Positions 43,501-52,017 of a stretch of DNA of 64,000 nt are shown here, piece by piece. Within the stretch, counting starts at the first letter, position 1. Every line of letters begins with the position of its first letter. The DNA is from Myxococcaceae bacterium (GTDB taxonomy: Bacteria > Myxococcota > Myxococcia > Myxococcales > Myxococcaceae). A program made the translations under genes and the position numbers. The stretch spans positions 62,001-126,000 of the forward strand of contig JAEUJQ010000050.1 of NCBI GenBank assembly GCA_016793095.1. Direction: 5' to 3'. Below the pieces are notes generated by a model. The model was not told where the DNA came from, ran no database searches, and worked only from the letters and a program-made list of their open reading frames with translations.

Positions 43501-46500
43501 CGCCCAGGTTCGCGGCCTTCGCCGGCGCGGCCATGGGCAGCAGCGACACCGCGACGCGGCCCTGCTTCGTGAAGCCCACCTCGGTCGAGCGGTCGCCCGA
43601 GAACAGCTCGTCCACCAGCGCCTGCGCGAGCTCGTTCACCGGCAGCGCGGCGTCGACGTCCACCGCCTTCACGAGCGCGTCCGTCCACTCCTGCGCGAGG
43701 GCCTGGGTGAAGCCGAGGGCGCCGGCCTGGCCGAGCTGCTCCTTCGCGAGGCCCGACAGCCCGAAGCCGCCGCCGAGGCCGGTGACGGTGACGAAGAGCT
43801 GCGCCTTCTCGCCGGTGAGGCGCTGGGCGAGCTGCAGCAGGTTCCGCACCGGCGTCTTGTAGTCGCCCGAAGCGCCGAGGTCGGCGAGGTGAATGACGCC
43901 GCCGAAGTCCCCGACGCTGTCGAGGCCGCCGAGGGTGACGGCGACGCCGCGCTCCGAGAGCTTCTTCGCCAGCACCTCAGCCAGGCCCTTGCCGTCCTTC
44001 GTCACCAGCACCGGCTTGTCGAAGCGCACCACCGACTCGGTCAGCGTGGTGAGCGGCGCAGGCGTGACGGTGGGCAGGCGGCGCTCGACGGGCAGCGCGG
44101 CGCTCGTGTCCTCCGCCGCCTTCGAGACACCCTTCGTCAGGGTGTCGGCGACGTAGTCGATGATGCTCGCGACGGTGGTGGAGCGGCCGAACAGCTCGCG
44201 CGGCAGCCCGCCCAGCGTGGGGAACGCCTTGCCGATGGACTGGTCGAGCTCCACCAGCATGAGGGAGTCGAAGCCCAGCTCACCCACCAGCGTCTGCTCG
44301 TGCTTGAGGCTGCCGAGGGGGAACGCCGAGATGCGCGCGACGGCCTCGAGCACCTTCGCCTGCACCTGCGGCTTCACGTCGGCGGCGGGCGCGGGGGCGG
44401 GCGTGGCGTCCTTCTTCTCGTCCTTGCCGGCGACGAGGTTCGAGAAGTTCACCGGCTTCGCGGCCTGCGGGAGCGCGTGCGAGTGGCCGTTGCCGTGGGA
44501 GTGTCCGTTGCCGTTGCTGCCGTTGACGTGCGGGGTGGGCACGCTCACCGGCGCGATGGCCGGCATCACGACGGGCTGCTGCATCACGGTGGCGCCGACC
44601 GCGCCCGAGGCCTGGGCCGTCAGCTGCGTCACCTGCGCGAGCGCCTGCGTGAGCTGCGGGGCCTGGCCGCCGGCGAGCGACGCGATGGCGTTCGACTGGG
44701 CCTTCAGAATCTCGGCCTGGCTCTGGAGCAGCTGCATCTGCTGCTGGAAGAGGGCGATGAGGTTGTCCATGGGGACTCCACGTGAAGCGAGGACAGGCGA
44801 AGGCGTGAGGGAGACGGAGGCGCCCGACGGCACCTGCTGCGTCGGCGCGACGAGGGGCTGACGGGGCGCGCGCTGCACGCGCTCGATGGCCCAGTACTTC
44901 TGCGTCTCGAGCGGCGTGGGCGGCAGGAGCGCCATCGAGGTGCGGTCGAAGAGCGGCGCGGCGGTGAGCGGCGTGCCCTTCACCCAGAGCGAGGCGAGCG
45001 TCTGCAGGAAGCTGCCCACGCTGTCGCCGTCGGTGGCGCCGAGCGTGAAGAAGGCGCCCGACTTCGCGACGCCGCGGGCGAACGCCGTCAGCGCGTTGCC
45101 GGCGCCCACCTGCACGAAGGTGGACGCGCCGAGGGTGACGCACGACTCGAGCGCGTCGACGAAGCGCACCGGCGCGGTCGCGTGCTTCACCCAGATGGCC
45201 TTCGCGTCGCCCACCGAGTCGTAGGTGCGGCCCGAGATGCACGACACCACCGCGCGCTGCGGCGGGTGCACGGGCAGCTCGGCGATGAGCTTCTGCATGC
45301 CCACGTCGATGCCGGCCATCAGCGCCGAGTGGAACGCGTGCGACACGTCGAGGCGCGTGCACTTGAGGCCCGCGTCGGTGAGGGCCCGCTGTGCCGCCTC
45401 GATGCCCGCCGTCGTGCCCGAGAGCACCACCTGCGTCGGGTGGTTGTGGTTCGCGAGCTGCACCGCGCTGAGCTTCGCCAGGAACGGCTCGACGGCCTTC
45501 GCCTCGGCCATCACCGCGAGCATCGCGCCGGGGTCGGGCAGCCTCAGCTCGTTCATCAGCTGGCCGCGCCGCGCCACGAGGCGCACGGCGTCTTCGGCCG
45601 TCAACATGCCGGCCGAGGCGGCGGCGGCGAACTCACCCAGCGAGTGGCCGAGGGCGACGTCGGCGGTGACGCCGAGCGTGCCGAGGAACTCCGCGAGCGC
45701 GAGGCCCAGCGCCGCCATGGCCGGCTGGCAGACCTCGGTGCGCGTGAGGTGCGCCTGGGCGGCGGCCACGTTCGCGCGGTCCTTCGGGTAGAGCGCGTCG
45801 ACGATGGAGCACCCCGCCGCGTCCTTCGCCGCCGCGTCGAGCTCGGCGAGGCGCTGCGAGAGGAAGGGGAAGCGCTTCACCACGTCTTCGAGCAGGCCCA
45901 CCTTCTGGGCGCCCTGGCCGGGGAAGAGGAAGGCCACCTTGCGGGCCTCGGCCGGCTGCGGCGCCTCGGCATACGTGACGCCCGCGGGCAGCGGCGCGTG
46001 CGCGGTGAGCGCGGCGGCGAGGCCCTCGAGGGCGGTGACGAGCTGCTCGCGCGAGGTGGCGAGGAAGGCCGCGCGCGCGTCGAAGGCCTGCCGGTTGGCG
46101 AGGGCGGCGGCGACGGCCGCGACGTCGAGCTGGTGCGTGGTGACGTGGGCCGCGAGGTCGCGCGCGTACTGGGCGAGCAGCGCGGGCGTGGCGGCCGACA
46201 CCAGCACCAGCTGCGGCGCCTGGGCCGGGGCCGCGACGGTCGAGGTGGCGGCGCGCCTCCGGGGCGGCTCCTCGATGACCACGTGGGCGTTGGTGCCGCC
46301 GAAGCCGAAGCTCGAGACGGCCGCGCGGCGCGGGCCCCCGTTCTTCGTCGTCCACGGGGTGGGCTTCTGGGCCAGCTTGAAGGGCGACGAGGGCAGGTCG
46401 AGCTTCGGGTTCAGCTCCTCGACGGCGGGCTGCGGCGGGATGACGCCGTGGTGCATCATCAGGCACGTCTTGATGAAGCCCGCGACGCCGGCCGCCGACA

Positions 46501-47662
46501 TCGTGTGGCCGACGTTCGCCTTGATGCTGCCGAGCCAGCAGTACGGCTCGTCGACGGGCTTGCCGAGGCGCTCGGCGAAGAACTGCCTGAGCGCGCCCAC
46601 CTCGACGACGTCGCCGACGGTGGTGGCGGTGCCGTGCGTCTCGACGTAGCTGATGCCGTCGACGCCGAAGTCGAGGCCCGCGTGGGCGCGGCGCATCGCG
46701 TCCTTCTGGCCCTCGGGCCGGGGCGTCATCGGGCCCTCGCCGCGGCCGTCGTTGTTGCAGCCCGAGCCGCGGATGACGGCGTAGATGCGGTCGCCGTCGC
46801 GCTGCGCGTCCTCGAGGCGCTTCAAGATGACGACGCCCACGCCCTCGCCCATCACGAAGCCGTCGGCCTTCGCGTCGAAGGGCCGGCACGCCCCCGAGGG
46901 CGAGATGGCGCCGATGCGCGAGAAGCCGATGAGGTTGTCGGGGCCGAGGTTCAGGTAGACGCCGCCGGCGACGGCCATGTTCACCACGCCCGCGCGCAGG
47001 TTCACCACGGCCTCGTGAATCGCGACGAGGGCCGACGAGCACGCGGCGTCGATCTGCATCGCCGGGCCGCTCAGGTCGAACGTCTGCGAGACCGAGCAGG
47101 CGATCATGTTCAAGAGGCCGCCGGCGATGGAGAACGCGCGCGCGGGCACCACGTCGGCCACCGAGGCGCGCACGGCCTCCTGCTCGCCCTGTGAGAGCGC
47201 GTCGCCGTACTCGCCGTTCACCATCTGCAGCGCGCGGTGCCGGGCCGTCATCAGGTCGCGGTACTCGCTCACCGAGGCGCCGAGGAAGACGCCGGTGTGC
47301 AGCTTGTCGTACGGCTTCGTGTCGTAGCCCGCGTCCTGCAGGGCCTGGCGGGTGGCCTCGATGGCGAGGCGCTGCTGCGGGTCCATCACCTGCACGCGGC
47401 GCGGCGCCATGCCGTAGTGGAGCGCCGCGAACTCGTCGACGCCGTCCACGAAGGCGCCCTTGAGCACGTACGTCTTGTCGGGCGCGCGCACGTCCTTCGT
47501 GTCGACGAAGGCCGAGTGCTTCCACCGCGACTCGTCGATGGGCTCGAACGTCACCTCACCCGTCGACACGACCTTCCACAGCGCCGGCAGGTCGTTCGCG
47601 TGCGGAAAGCGGCACGCCATGCCCACGACCGCGATGCTGCCCTGTGCCTCGGCGTGCTTCAC
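40595..47662 (-). CDS. Polyketide synthase with C-terminal alpha-oxoamine synthase
   Basis: 2355 aa, GTG start with a GGAGG site 5 nt upstream. Domains in order, with residues I can place: ketosynthase ~8-460 (Cys208 in DAACSSAL, His343 in ETHGTA, His386 in NVGH); acyltransferase ~573-890 (Ser674 in GHSLGEF, HAFHS motif indicating malonyl-CoA); a His/Asn-rich linker (NGHSHGNGHSHAL); carrier domain with phosphopantetheine Ser1133 (LGFDSL); pseudo-reductase plus ketoreductase ~1195-1590 (GGAKGVG, Tyr1538 in DYSAAN); dehydratase ~1625-1900 (His1638 in NDHTMAG, Asp1805 in IDASFQ); and a PLP-dependent alpha-oxoamine synthase ~1945-2350 (Lys2195 in TLSKSFASCGG, DEAHSAG). There is no enoyl reductase or thioesterase. 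All key residues are present. The KS-AT-ACP-KR-DH order resembles PfaA of PUFA synthases, but with the oxoamine synthase as the releasing unit. Confidence 0.93.
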   Translation of the reverse strand: MKHAEAQGSIAVVGMACRFPHANDLPALWKVVSTGEVTFEPIDESRWKHSAFVDTKDVRAPDKTYVLKGAFVDGVDEFAALHYGMAPRRVQVMDPQQRLAIEATRQALQDAGYDTKPYDKLHTGVFLGASVSEYRDLMTARHRALQMVNGEYGDALSQGEQEAVRASVADVVPARAFSIAGGLLNMIACSVSQTFDLSGPAMQIDAACSSALVAIHEAVVNLRAGVVNMAVAGGVYLNLGPDNLIGFSRIGAISPSGACRPFDAKADGFVMGEGVGVVILKRLEDAQRDGDRIYAVIRGSGCNNDGRGEGPMTPRPEGQKDAMRRAHAGLDFGVDGISYVETHGTATTVGDVVEVGALRQFFAERLGKPVDEPYCWLGSIKANVGHTMSAAGVAGFIKTCLMMHHGVIPPQPAVEELNPKLDLPSSPFKLAQKPTPWTTKNGGPRRAAVSSFGFGGTNAHVVIEEPPRRRAATSTVAAPAQAPQLVLVSAATPALLAQYARDLAAHVTTHQLDVAAVAAALANRQAFDARAAFLATSREQLVTALEGLAAALTAHAPLPAGVTYAEAPQPAEARKVAFLFPGQGAQKVGLLEDVVKRFPFLSQRLAELDAAAKDAAGCSIVDALYPKDRANVAAAQAHLTRTEVCQPAMAALGLALAEFLGTLGVTADVALGHSLGEFAAAASAGMLTAEDAVRLVARRGQLMNELRLPDPGAMLAVMAEAKAVEPFLAKLSAVQLANHNHPTQVVLSGTTAGIEAAQRALTDAGLKCTRLDVSHAFHSALMAGIDVGMQKLIAELPVHPPQRAVVSCISGRTYDSVGDAKAIWVKHATAPVRFVDALESCVTLGASTFVQVGAGNALTAFARGVAKSGAFFTLGATDGDSVGSFLQTLASLWVKGTPLTAAPLFDRTSMALLPPTPLETQKYWAIERVQRAPRQPLVAPTQQVPSGASVSLTPSPVLASRGVPMDNLIALFQQQMQLLQSQAEILKAQSNAIASLAGGQAPQLTQALAQVTQLTAQASGAVGATVMQQPVVMPAIAPVSVPTPHVNGSNGNGHSHGNGHSHALPQAAKPVNFSNLVAGKDEKKDATPAPAPAADVKPQVQAKVLEAVARISAFPLGSLKHEQTLVGELGFDSLMLVELDQSIGKAFPTLGGLPRELFGRSTTVASIIDYVADTLTKGVSKAAEDTSAALPVERRLPTVTPAPLTTLTESVVRFDKPVLVTKDGKGLAEVLAKKLSERGVAVTLGGLDSVGDFGGVIHLADLGASGDYKTPVRNLLQLAQRLTGEKAQLFVTVTGLGGGFGLSGLAKEQLGQAGALGFTQALAQEWTDALVKAVDVDAALPVNELAQALVDELFSGDRSTEVGFTKQGRVAVSLLPMAAPAKAANLGASSVILVTGGAKGVGLKLAKGLAKQTGATLALTGRSAPSEEVAKACSQVKAAGAKACTYHPMDVRDAASVKAAVDAVRSAHGRVDGVVHAAGVLADALVEKKTLAGVDGVLETKVGGALALLEATKGDSLVLFAGVGSWAGRFGNAAQTDYSAANRMLARVARAGTRCVTIDSPPWEDSEMARKIPGFKKAELKASGVTFLADDEGVAAFLVELLGGSGEVLLGRNLPERTLTHATSFPVSRLNHVYLNDHTMAGQRVVPLAAALDHVTAAALDVAKKDTPAFAPFTVSDFTLERAILVPDTTWLDVAVTEELRGGKAGPLRVTLSQANARSYSGTVTLGASGDAPAIKALAVSGPLPMSLEDFYQGFTFHGPRLQGITRIDALAEDGVVGWVKGCTPADWVKEPLRKTWAVDPLIIDASFQLAGYWAWTKHQRAGFPIGVGRFVQLAPFGLGPIKCTVTFEASSDDVFSGTLVWQDAQGAVLAYMTGARAEFKKRDPRFLGSAAGPASPPATGSLRPVPSAPRAVPTPATPAPDPVAPAATTDDGADEASAPTVTLDESAWNPAKFPEYEALQERLQMAEAFGLRNPYFSVHEAICGDTTVVGGKEMINFSSYNYVGNSGDPVVTKAAQDAIAKYGTSVSASRVASGEKPLTRELEKALADFFGTEDCIALVSGHATNVTVIGHIVGAGDLILHDALAHDSIIQGAKLSGAKRRPFPHNDFAALDRMLTNLRPHYRRVLVCIEGTYSMDGDIPDLPAFIEVKKKHKAMMLVDEAHSAGVIGKTGRGIGEYYDVNRADVDMWMGTLSKSFASCGGYIAGSHALVEYLKYTTPGFVYSVGLSPPNCAAALASTKQMLAHPERVQKLQQNAKYFIELLKARGINTGMSKDSAVVPAIIGNSVLCLQLSDALKNRGINVQPILYPAVEEDMARLRFFISSLHKPEQLLKTADVLKEELDRLTRELNGDAVA

Positions 47663-47727
47663 GTGGACCTCCGGAAGGGGAAGGACGAACCGGGCGCCGA
47701 CGAGACGCCCGGGCCAGACTCAGCGCC

Positions 47728-47988
47728 TCACCACGTCACTTCGGAGCCGGGCGGCATGAGCCGCTTCACGAGCGTGCCGAGGTCGGCGACGGTCTGCACC
47801 TTCGCGAGGTCCTCGTCGGGCATGCGGATGTTCAGCTTCTCCTCGAAGTGCGCGACGAGCTCCATCACCGCGACCGAGTCGAGGCCGAGCTTCGAGATGA
47901 CGGTCGCGCCCGACAGGTTGTCGAGCTTCTTGCCGCTGACCTCGAGGGCCGCCTGCTGGAAGAGGGAGGGGATGTGGACGGTAGCCAT
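47728..47988 (-). CDS. Stand-alone acyl carrier protein
   Basis: 86 aa with the phosphopantetheine-attachment motif LGLDSVAVMEL (Ser at about residue 38) and a typical acidic helix (HFEEKLNIRMPDEDLAKV). It lies between the acyl-AMP ligase (35 bp upstream) and the megasynthase (65 bp downstream) in the same operon, so it is the expected acceptor of the acyl group made by the ligase and the shuttle to the ketosynthase. Confidence 0.93.
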   Translation of the reverse strand: MATVHIPSLFQQAALEVSGKKLDNLSGATVISKLGLDSVAVMELVAHFEEKLNIRMPDEDLAKVQTVADLGTLVKRLMPPGSEVTW

Positions 47989-48023
47989 GGTGTGCGTGTT
48001 CCGGGTTGGGGGGTTGGGGTGAA

Positions 48024-49919
48024 TCAGAAGAGGCGGGTGAGCCGGGTCGAGACGTAGTCACCGGCGAGGCGGAGCTTGCTCAGCGCGTCCGACATGCTGC
48101 GCACCTCGAGGGCGTGCTCGACGACGCGGCGCGCGCGGTGGCGCGAGCGGCCGATGAGTGACATCGCGACGTGCCGGGCGAGCACCACCTTCTCGGCGTT
48201 GGAGCCGAGCGTGCGGTTGCCCTCCTTGCCCACGGTGCCGTCGAGGAACTGCTGGCGCGTCTTCGAGCGCTGCAGCTTGCCGCTCGAGGTCTTGGGCAGG
48301 GAGCCGAGGGGGCACACCACGACGTCCGTCGGCGACAGCTGCATCTGCTCGACGATGCGTTGCTTCACGGCCTCCTTGAGGGCCTCGGTCTCGGTCTCGC
48401 TCGCGGTGCGGGCCTCGAGCACGATGATGAGCTCTTCGCTGGCGGGGCCGGGGCGCGAGAAGGCAACGGACGAGCCCTTGCGCACGCCGGCGACGTCGTC
48501 GGTGAGCCACTCGAGCCGCTGCGGGTCGTAGTTGCGCCCGTTGATGATGATGATGTCCTTCTTGCGACCCACGATGTAGACGTTGCCGTTGGCGAGGTAG
48601 CCGAGGTCGCCGGTCTTCAGCCACCCGCCGCCGAAGGTGCGCTCGGTGGCCTCGGCGTCGCGGAAGTAGCCCTTCGCGATGGACGGCCCGCGCACCTGGA
48701 TCTCACCGATGCGCCGGTCCGAGAGGCGCCGGCCCTCGTCGTCGAAGATGCCCACCTCGTGGCCGGGGAACGTCTTGCCGCAGTTGACGAACTCCTGGGC
48801 CTTGCCCTCGGTGAGCTTCGAGACGTGCACGGGCTCGGCGGCGCGGTGCTTCTGGTAGGCGTCGGTGTCGATGACGTCGGTGGAGAGCGTCTCGTCGAGG
48901 CCGATGAAGCTGATGGCGAGCGTTGCCTCGGCCATGCCGTAGCAGGGCAGCAGCGCGTGCGGGTTCAGCTTCGCCTTGCTCATGGTGTCGACGAAGGCGC
49001 GCATCGTGTTCGAGTTGATGGGCTCGGCGCCGCAGCCGAAGGCCTTCACGCACGAGAGGTCCCACTTCGCGAGCTGCTCAGGCTTGGTGCGCTTGGTGGC
49101 GAGGGCGTAGGCGAAGTTGGGGGCGAAGGTGATGGTGCCGCGCACGCGGTGAATGGTCTCGAGCCACAGCGTCGCCTGGCGCACGAAGGCGAGCGTGGGG
49201 ATGAAGGTGACCTGCACCTTGTGGAACATGGGGGCGATGACGAAGCCGATGAGACCCATGTCGTGGTACAGCGGCAGCCACGAGACGCCGTGGTCCACGT
49301 CGGAGTCGGTCTTGAGCCCGTCCACCATGATGGCGTGGGCGTTCGCGCGCAGGTTGCCGTGGGTGACGGCCACGCCCTTCGGCGTCGAGGTCGAGCCCGA
49401 GGTGAACTGGAGGAAGGCGAGGTCGTCGTCGGTGACCTGCGCGGGGTCCTGGGAGACGCCCTCGGGCGCGGGGGCCTTCAGCTCCTCGGCGGTGATGACG
49501 CCCTTGAGCGACTTCACGTGCGTGAGGCCGGCCCAGAGGACCTGCTGCATCTTCGACAGGGTGATGAGGTGGGTGGGCTCGGCCTTGTTCAGCACCGACA
49601 CCATCGTGTCCTTGTAGCTGTCGAGCTTCCCGAGCGAGAGCGGCGGGTACAGCGGCACCGGCACCAGGCCCGCCCACACCGCGCCGAGGAAGGTGGGCAC
49701 GAAGTCCTCACCATCGGGCAGCACCATGGCCACGCTGTCGCCCTTCTTGAGGCCGTACTTGCGGAGGTGGGCCGCGCGCTTCATCGACTCGGTGCGCAGG
49801 TCGTCCCACGACAGGAACAGCTCCTTCTGGTCGCGGTCGAGGAAGGTGAAGCCCTTCTCCGTCATTCCCTTCGACTCATCGATGGCGGCGATCAGACTGG
49901 GGGCGTTCCACTGGGCCAT
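48024..49919 (-). CDS. Fatty-acyl-AMP ligase (FAAL)
   Basis: 631 aa, ATG with a GGAGGAAG site. It belongs to the acyl-adenylate superfamily, and FAAL-type features are visible: the A3 loop LQFTSGSTSTPKGV, the SWLPLYHDMGLIGF segment, YGMAEATLAISF, GYFRDAEAT, and TGDLGYLANGNVYIVGRKKDIIIINGRNYDP with the catalytic Lys in SSGKLQRSKTR. FAALs make acyl-adenylates from free fatty acids and pass them to a carrier protein rather than to CoA. After residue ~580 there is a C-terminal extension (ARHVAMSLIGRSRHRARRVVEHALEV) that is basic and amphipathic. It is the first gene of the operon. Confidence 0.92.
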   Translation of the reverse strand: MAQWNAPSLIAAIDESKGMTEKGFTFLDRDQKELFLSWDDLRTESMKRAAHLRKYGLKKGDSVAMVLPDGEDFVPTFLGAVWAGLVPVPLYPPLSLGKLDSYKDTMVSVLNKAEPTHLITLSKMQQVLWAGLTHVKSLKGVITAEELKAPAPEGVSQDPAQVTDDDLAFLQFTSGSTSTPKGVAVTHGNLRANAHAIMVDGLKTDSDVDHGVSWLPLYHDMGLIGFVIAPMFHKVQVTFIPTLAFVRQATLWLETIHRVRGTITFAPNFAYALATKRTKPEQLAKWDLSCVKAFGCGAEPINSNTMRAFVDTMSKAKLNPHALLPCYGMAEATLAISFIGLDETLSTDVIDTDAYQKHRAAEPVHVSKLTEGKAQEFVNCGKTFPGHEVGIFDDEGRRLSDRRIGEIQVRGPSIAKGYFRDAEATERTFGGGWLKTGDLGYLANGNVYIVGRKKDIIIINGRNYDPQRLEWLTDDVAGVRKGSSVAFSRPGPASEELIIVLEARTASETETEALKEAVKQRIVEQMQLSPTDVVVCPLGSLPKTSSGKLQRSKTRQQFLDGTVGKEGNRTLGSNAEKVVLARHVAMSLIGRSRHRARRVVEHALEVRSMSDALSKLRLAGDYVSTRLTRLF

Positions 49920-49952
49920 GAGCTTCCTCCGGGGGTGCGTTGCTCACGCGCT

Positions 49953-49981
49953 CTCTAAGGAGCCGTCCGGGGAGGGGTCAA
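49953..49981 (-). promoter_or_regulatory. Candidate sigma-A promoter of the FAAL-PKS operon
   Basis: On the minus strand, TTGACC (49981-49976) is followed after 17 bp by TTAGAG (49958-49953). The -35 box is close to consensus; the -10 box is weak, which is common for myxobacterial vegetative promoters. The predicted start would leave a leader of about 27 nt before the FAAL ATG at 49919. The rest of the 260-bp gap up to the PNGase F gene shows nothing else I recognise. Confidence 0.35.
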
Positions 49982-50179
49982 GACGAGGAACCCTCTCGGA
50001 GGCCCCACCGCCTCGCTGAAGAACGCAAACGACAGGCGCATGACGCACAAATGACGCAGGTATTTCATGCGGTTCACCGACACGTCACCGAGCCGTGAGC
50101 ACGAAGATGCGCAGCTCCTGCAGTCCCTTCTGGGCAACTTCTGGCTCAGTCGATTTCGGGCCGTCCATCGGAACGACGG

Positions 50180-51931
50180 TCACTTCCAGACGACCAACCA
50201 GCTGCTCAGCACGACGTTGCCGAGGTTGGAGGTGATGGGCGCGCCTCCGAAGCGGGCCTGGTAGGTGAGCGTGTTGGGCATGCCTCGGCGGATCGCCGCG
50301 GTGACGTCGAAGGCTTTCGGGGCGACGTCGAGGCCCGGGCACCAGCCGCCGCGGCCGAAGTACCAGGTGCCGTGCTGGTTGGGCACCACGCCCTCGGAGA
50401 CGCGATCAGCGCAGGCGGACGGGCTCTGGGCCTCGGGGAAGCTCTGGCGGGTGACGGCGCCGTTGATGCCGAAGAGGTGCTCGTGGTTGCAGAACTCGGC
50501 GCAGTTGGTGGGCATGACGCCGCCATGGCCGGTGAGGAGCGTCACCAGCTCGACCCGCGCGGCATCGGCGGGCACGTCGACGGTGCGGTCCGGGTGCAGG
50601 CTGTCGTAGCCCTGGTTGAGGGGCCCGCCGGTCCACAGAGGGAAGGCGGCGACGGGCTTCTGGGCGCGGCCCTGCGTGGAGAAGCGCAGCGAGAGGGTGG
50701 TGATGTAGTCGGTGCGCCGGGGGTCGAACTGGCCGCTGGCGGTCCACTTGAGGTGCTGGAGGCCGCCGGGCTTCAAGAGGGGCAGCTGGTACGAGATGTC
50801 CGTCACCCAGCGGCCCTCGCGCCAGTACGTCGTAATCCACCGGGCCACCTCGCGGTCGCAGCGCCAGGCCGCGCCCCCGTCGACGCCGGTCGAGGGCGAG
50901 CAGAGGAACAGGTGCGAGAGGTAGTCCCACGCGCCGCACGTCGCGTTGAGGTGCTGGGGGCAGTCCATGGCGAGGTCGACCTCGAGGGTGTCGAAGGCGT
51001 CGAGCTCGGCGGCGGTGGGCAGCATGACGTCGGCCTCGATGGTGTCGTGGGCCGTCTGCGTGGTGGCGACGGTGACGACGCGCGCCTGCCGTGACGCGAG
51101 GCGCTGCTCCCGGGCGAACTCGAAGTTGAAGGCCTCGGCCTCCTTCGCGAGGAGGCGCAGGTCGGGGATGACGCCGCCGCTGCCGAGGCGCCCGAGCATG
51201 CCCACCTCGCGGATGCGCTGGAACCGGTCGATGGCGAAGGCCGTCTGCCCGTTGCCCAGGTACATGGGCGGGTTCGCGAGGCGGGCCGTCATCATCTGGC
51301 CCACCCAGCCCTCCGTCGCGTCCATGCGCGTCATCACGAAGTGCACGCGGGGCAGCCAGTGGTCGCGGTCGGCGGTGGGCAGGTTGGAGAGCTCCTGCGT
51401 CCAGCGCGTGCGCAGCTGGGTGAAGCCCGCCTCGTCGGAGAGCCAGCCGAAGACGTACTGCACGTTGCGCGGGGACGCGTCGAGCAGGGACTTGAGCTGG
51501 ACGTTGAAGAGCGCGCCGTTGCCCGAGGTGCGCAGGAGGAAGAGCGTGCTGTCGTCGCCGCTCCACTGCGCCTCGAGGCGCCAGCGGCCCTCGGGCGTCT
51601 CGAGGCCGACCGGGCCGGCGAGGTCCTTCACGCCGGTGCCGTAGGGGCCCATGGAGAACGGCCTCGACGGAGCCGCGCGCACGCACGCCCCGGACTCGAG
51701 GCAGTCGGCGGTGGCGCCGGCGAGGCAGGAGCGCACCGTCTCCGCCGCGCCGCCGTCACAGGCTCCGCAGTTGGCGACGAGCGGGCCGCAGCTCGCGCGG
51801 GCGAGGGTGCAGCGCTCGAGGCAGGTGGGGCCGGCCGGCGCGGCGACGGTGACGGGCTGCACGTCGGTGGAGAGCTGCGTGCCGGGAGAGGAACAGCCGG
51901 CGAGGAGGGCCAGCAGGAGCGCGCGTCGCAT
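50180..51931 (-). CDS. PNGase F-like peptide:N-glycosidase, lipoprotein
   Basis: 583 aa from ATG 51931, which gives a lipoprotein signal (MRRALLLALLAGCSS); the frame extends further upstream without support. A Cys-rich N-terminal region (residues ~30-85) precedes a ~200-residue linker domain of unknown type. The C-terminal ~300 residues match the two-domain PNGase F fold: CGAWDYLSHLFLC, ARWITTYWREGRWVTDIS, PTNCAEFCNHEHLF and TWYFGRGGWCPG. PNGase F removes whole N-glycans from asparagine; bacterial members are secreted (Elizabethkingia). As a surface lipoprotein this one could strip glycans from host or prey proteins (inference). Confidence 0.85.
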   Translation of the reverse strand: MRRALLLALLAGCSSPGTQLSTDVQPVTVAAPAGPTCLERCTLARASCGPLVANCGACDGGAAETVRSCLAGATADCLESGACVRAAPSRPFSMGPYGTGVKDLAGPVGLETPEGRWRLEAQWSGDDSTLFLLRTSGNGALFNVQLKSLLDASPRNVQYVFGWLSDEAGFTQLRTRWTQELSNLPTADRDHWLPRVHFVMTRMDATEGWVGQMMTARLANPPMYLGNGQTAFAIDRFQRIREVGMLGRLGSGGVIPDLRLLAKEAEAFNFEFAREQRLASRQARVVTVATTQTAHDTIEADVMLPTAAELDAFDTLEVDLAMDCPQHLNATCGAWDYLSHLFLCSPSTGVDGGAAWRCDREVARWITTYWREGRWVTDISYQLPLLKPGGLQHLKWTASGQFDPRRTDYITTLSLRFSTQGRAQKPVAAFPLWTGGPLNQGYDSLHPDRTVDVPADAARVELVTLLTGHGGVMPTNCAEFCNHEHLFGINGAVTRQSFPEAQSPSACADRVSEGVVPNQHGTWYFGRGGWCPGLDVAPKAFDVTAAIRRGMPNTLTYQARFGGAPITSNLGNVVLSSWLVVWK

Positions 51932-52017
51932 GCGGGCCAATGTACCGACTCGCGCCCTCGACGCCACGCCATGGTGCGAGCAGTGACTTCGAGCCCGGCC
52001 TCGACTACCTCGCACTG

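Noticed and set aside
41612-47194. Very long plus-strand open frames (1057 and 670 codons) opposite the megasynthase.
   Set aside because: They have His/Arg/Glu-biased, low-complexity composition, no domains, and arise because the GC-rich third positions of the PKS remove stop codons on the other strand.
49955-50137. 60-codon minus-strand frame upstream of the FAAL gene.
   Set aside because: No ribosome binding site or similarity; it overlaps the candidate promoter of the operon.
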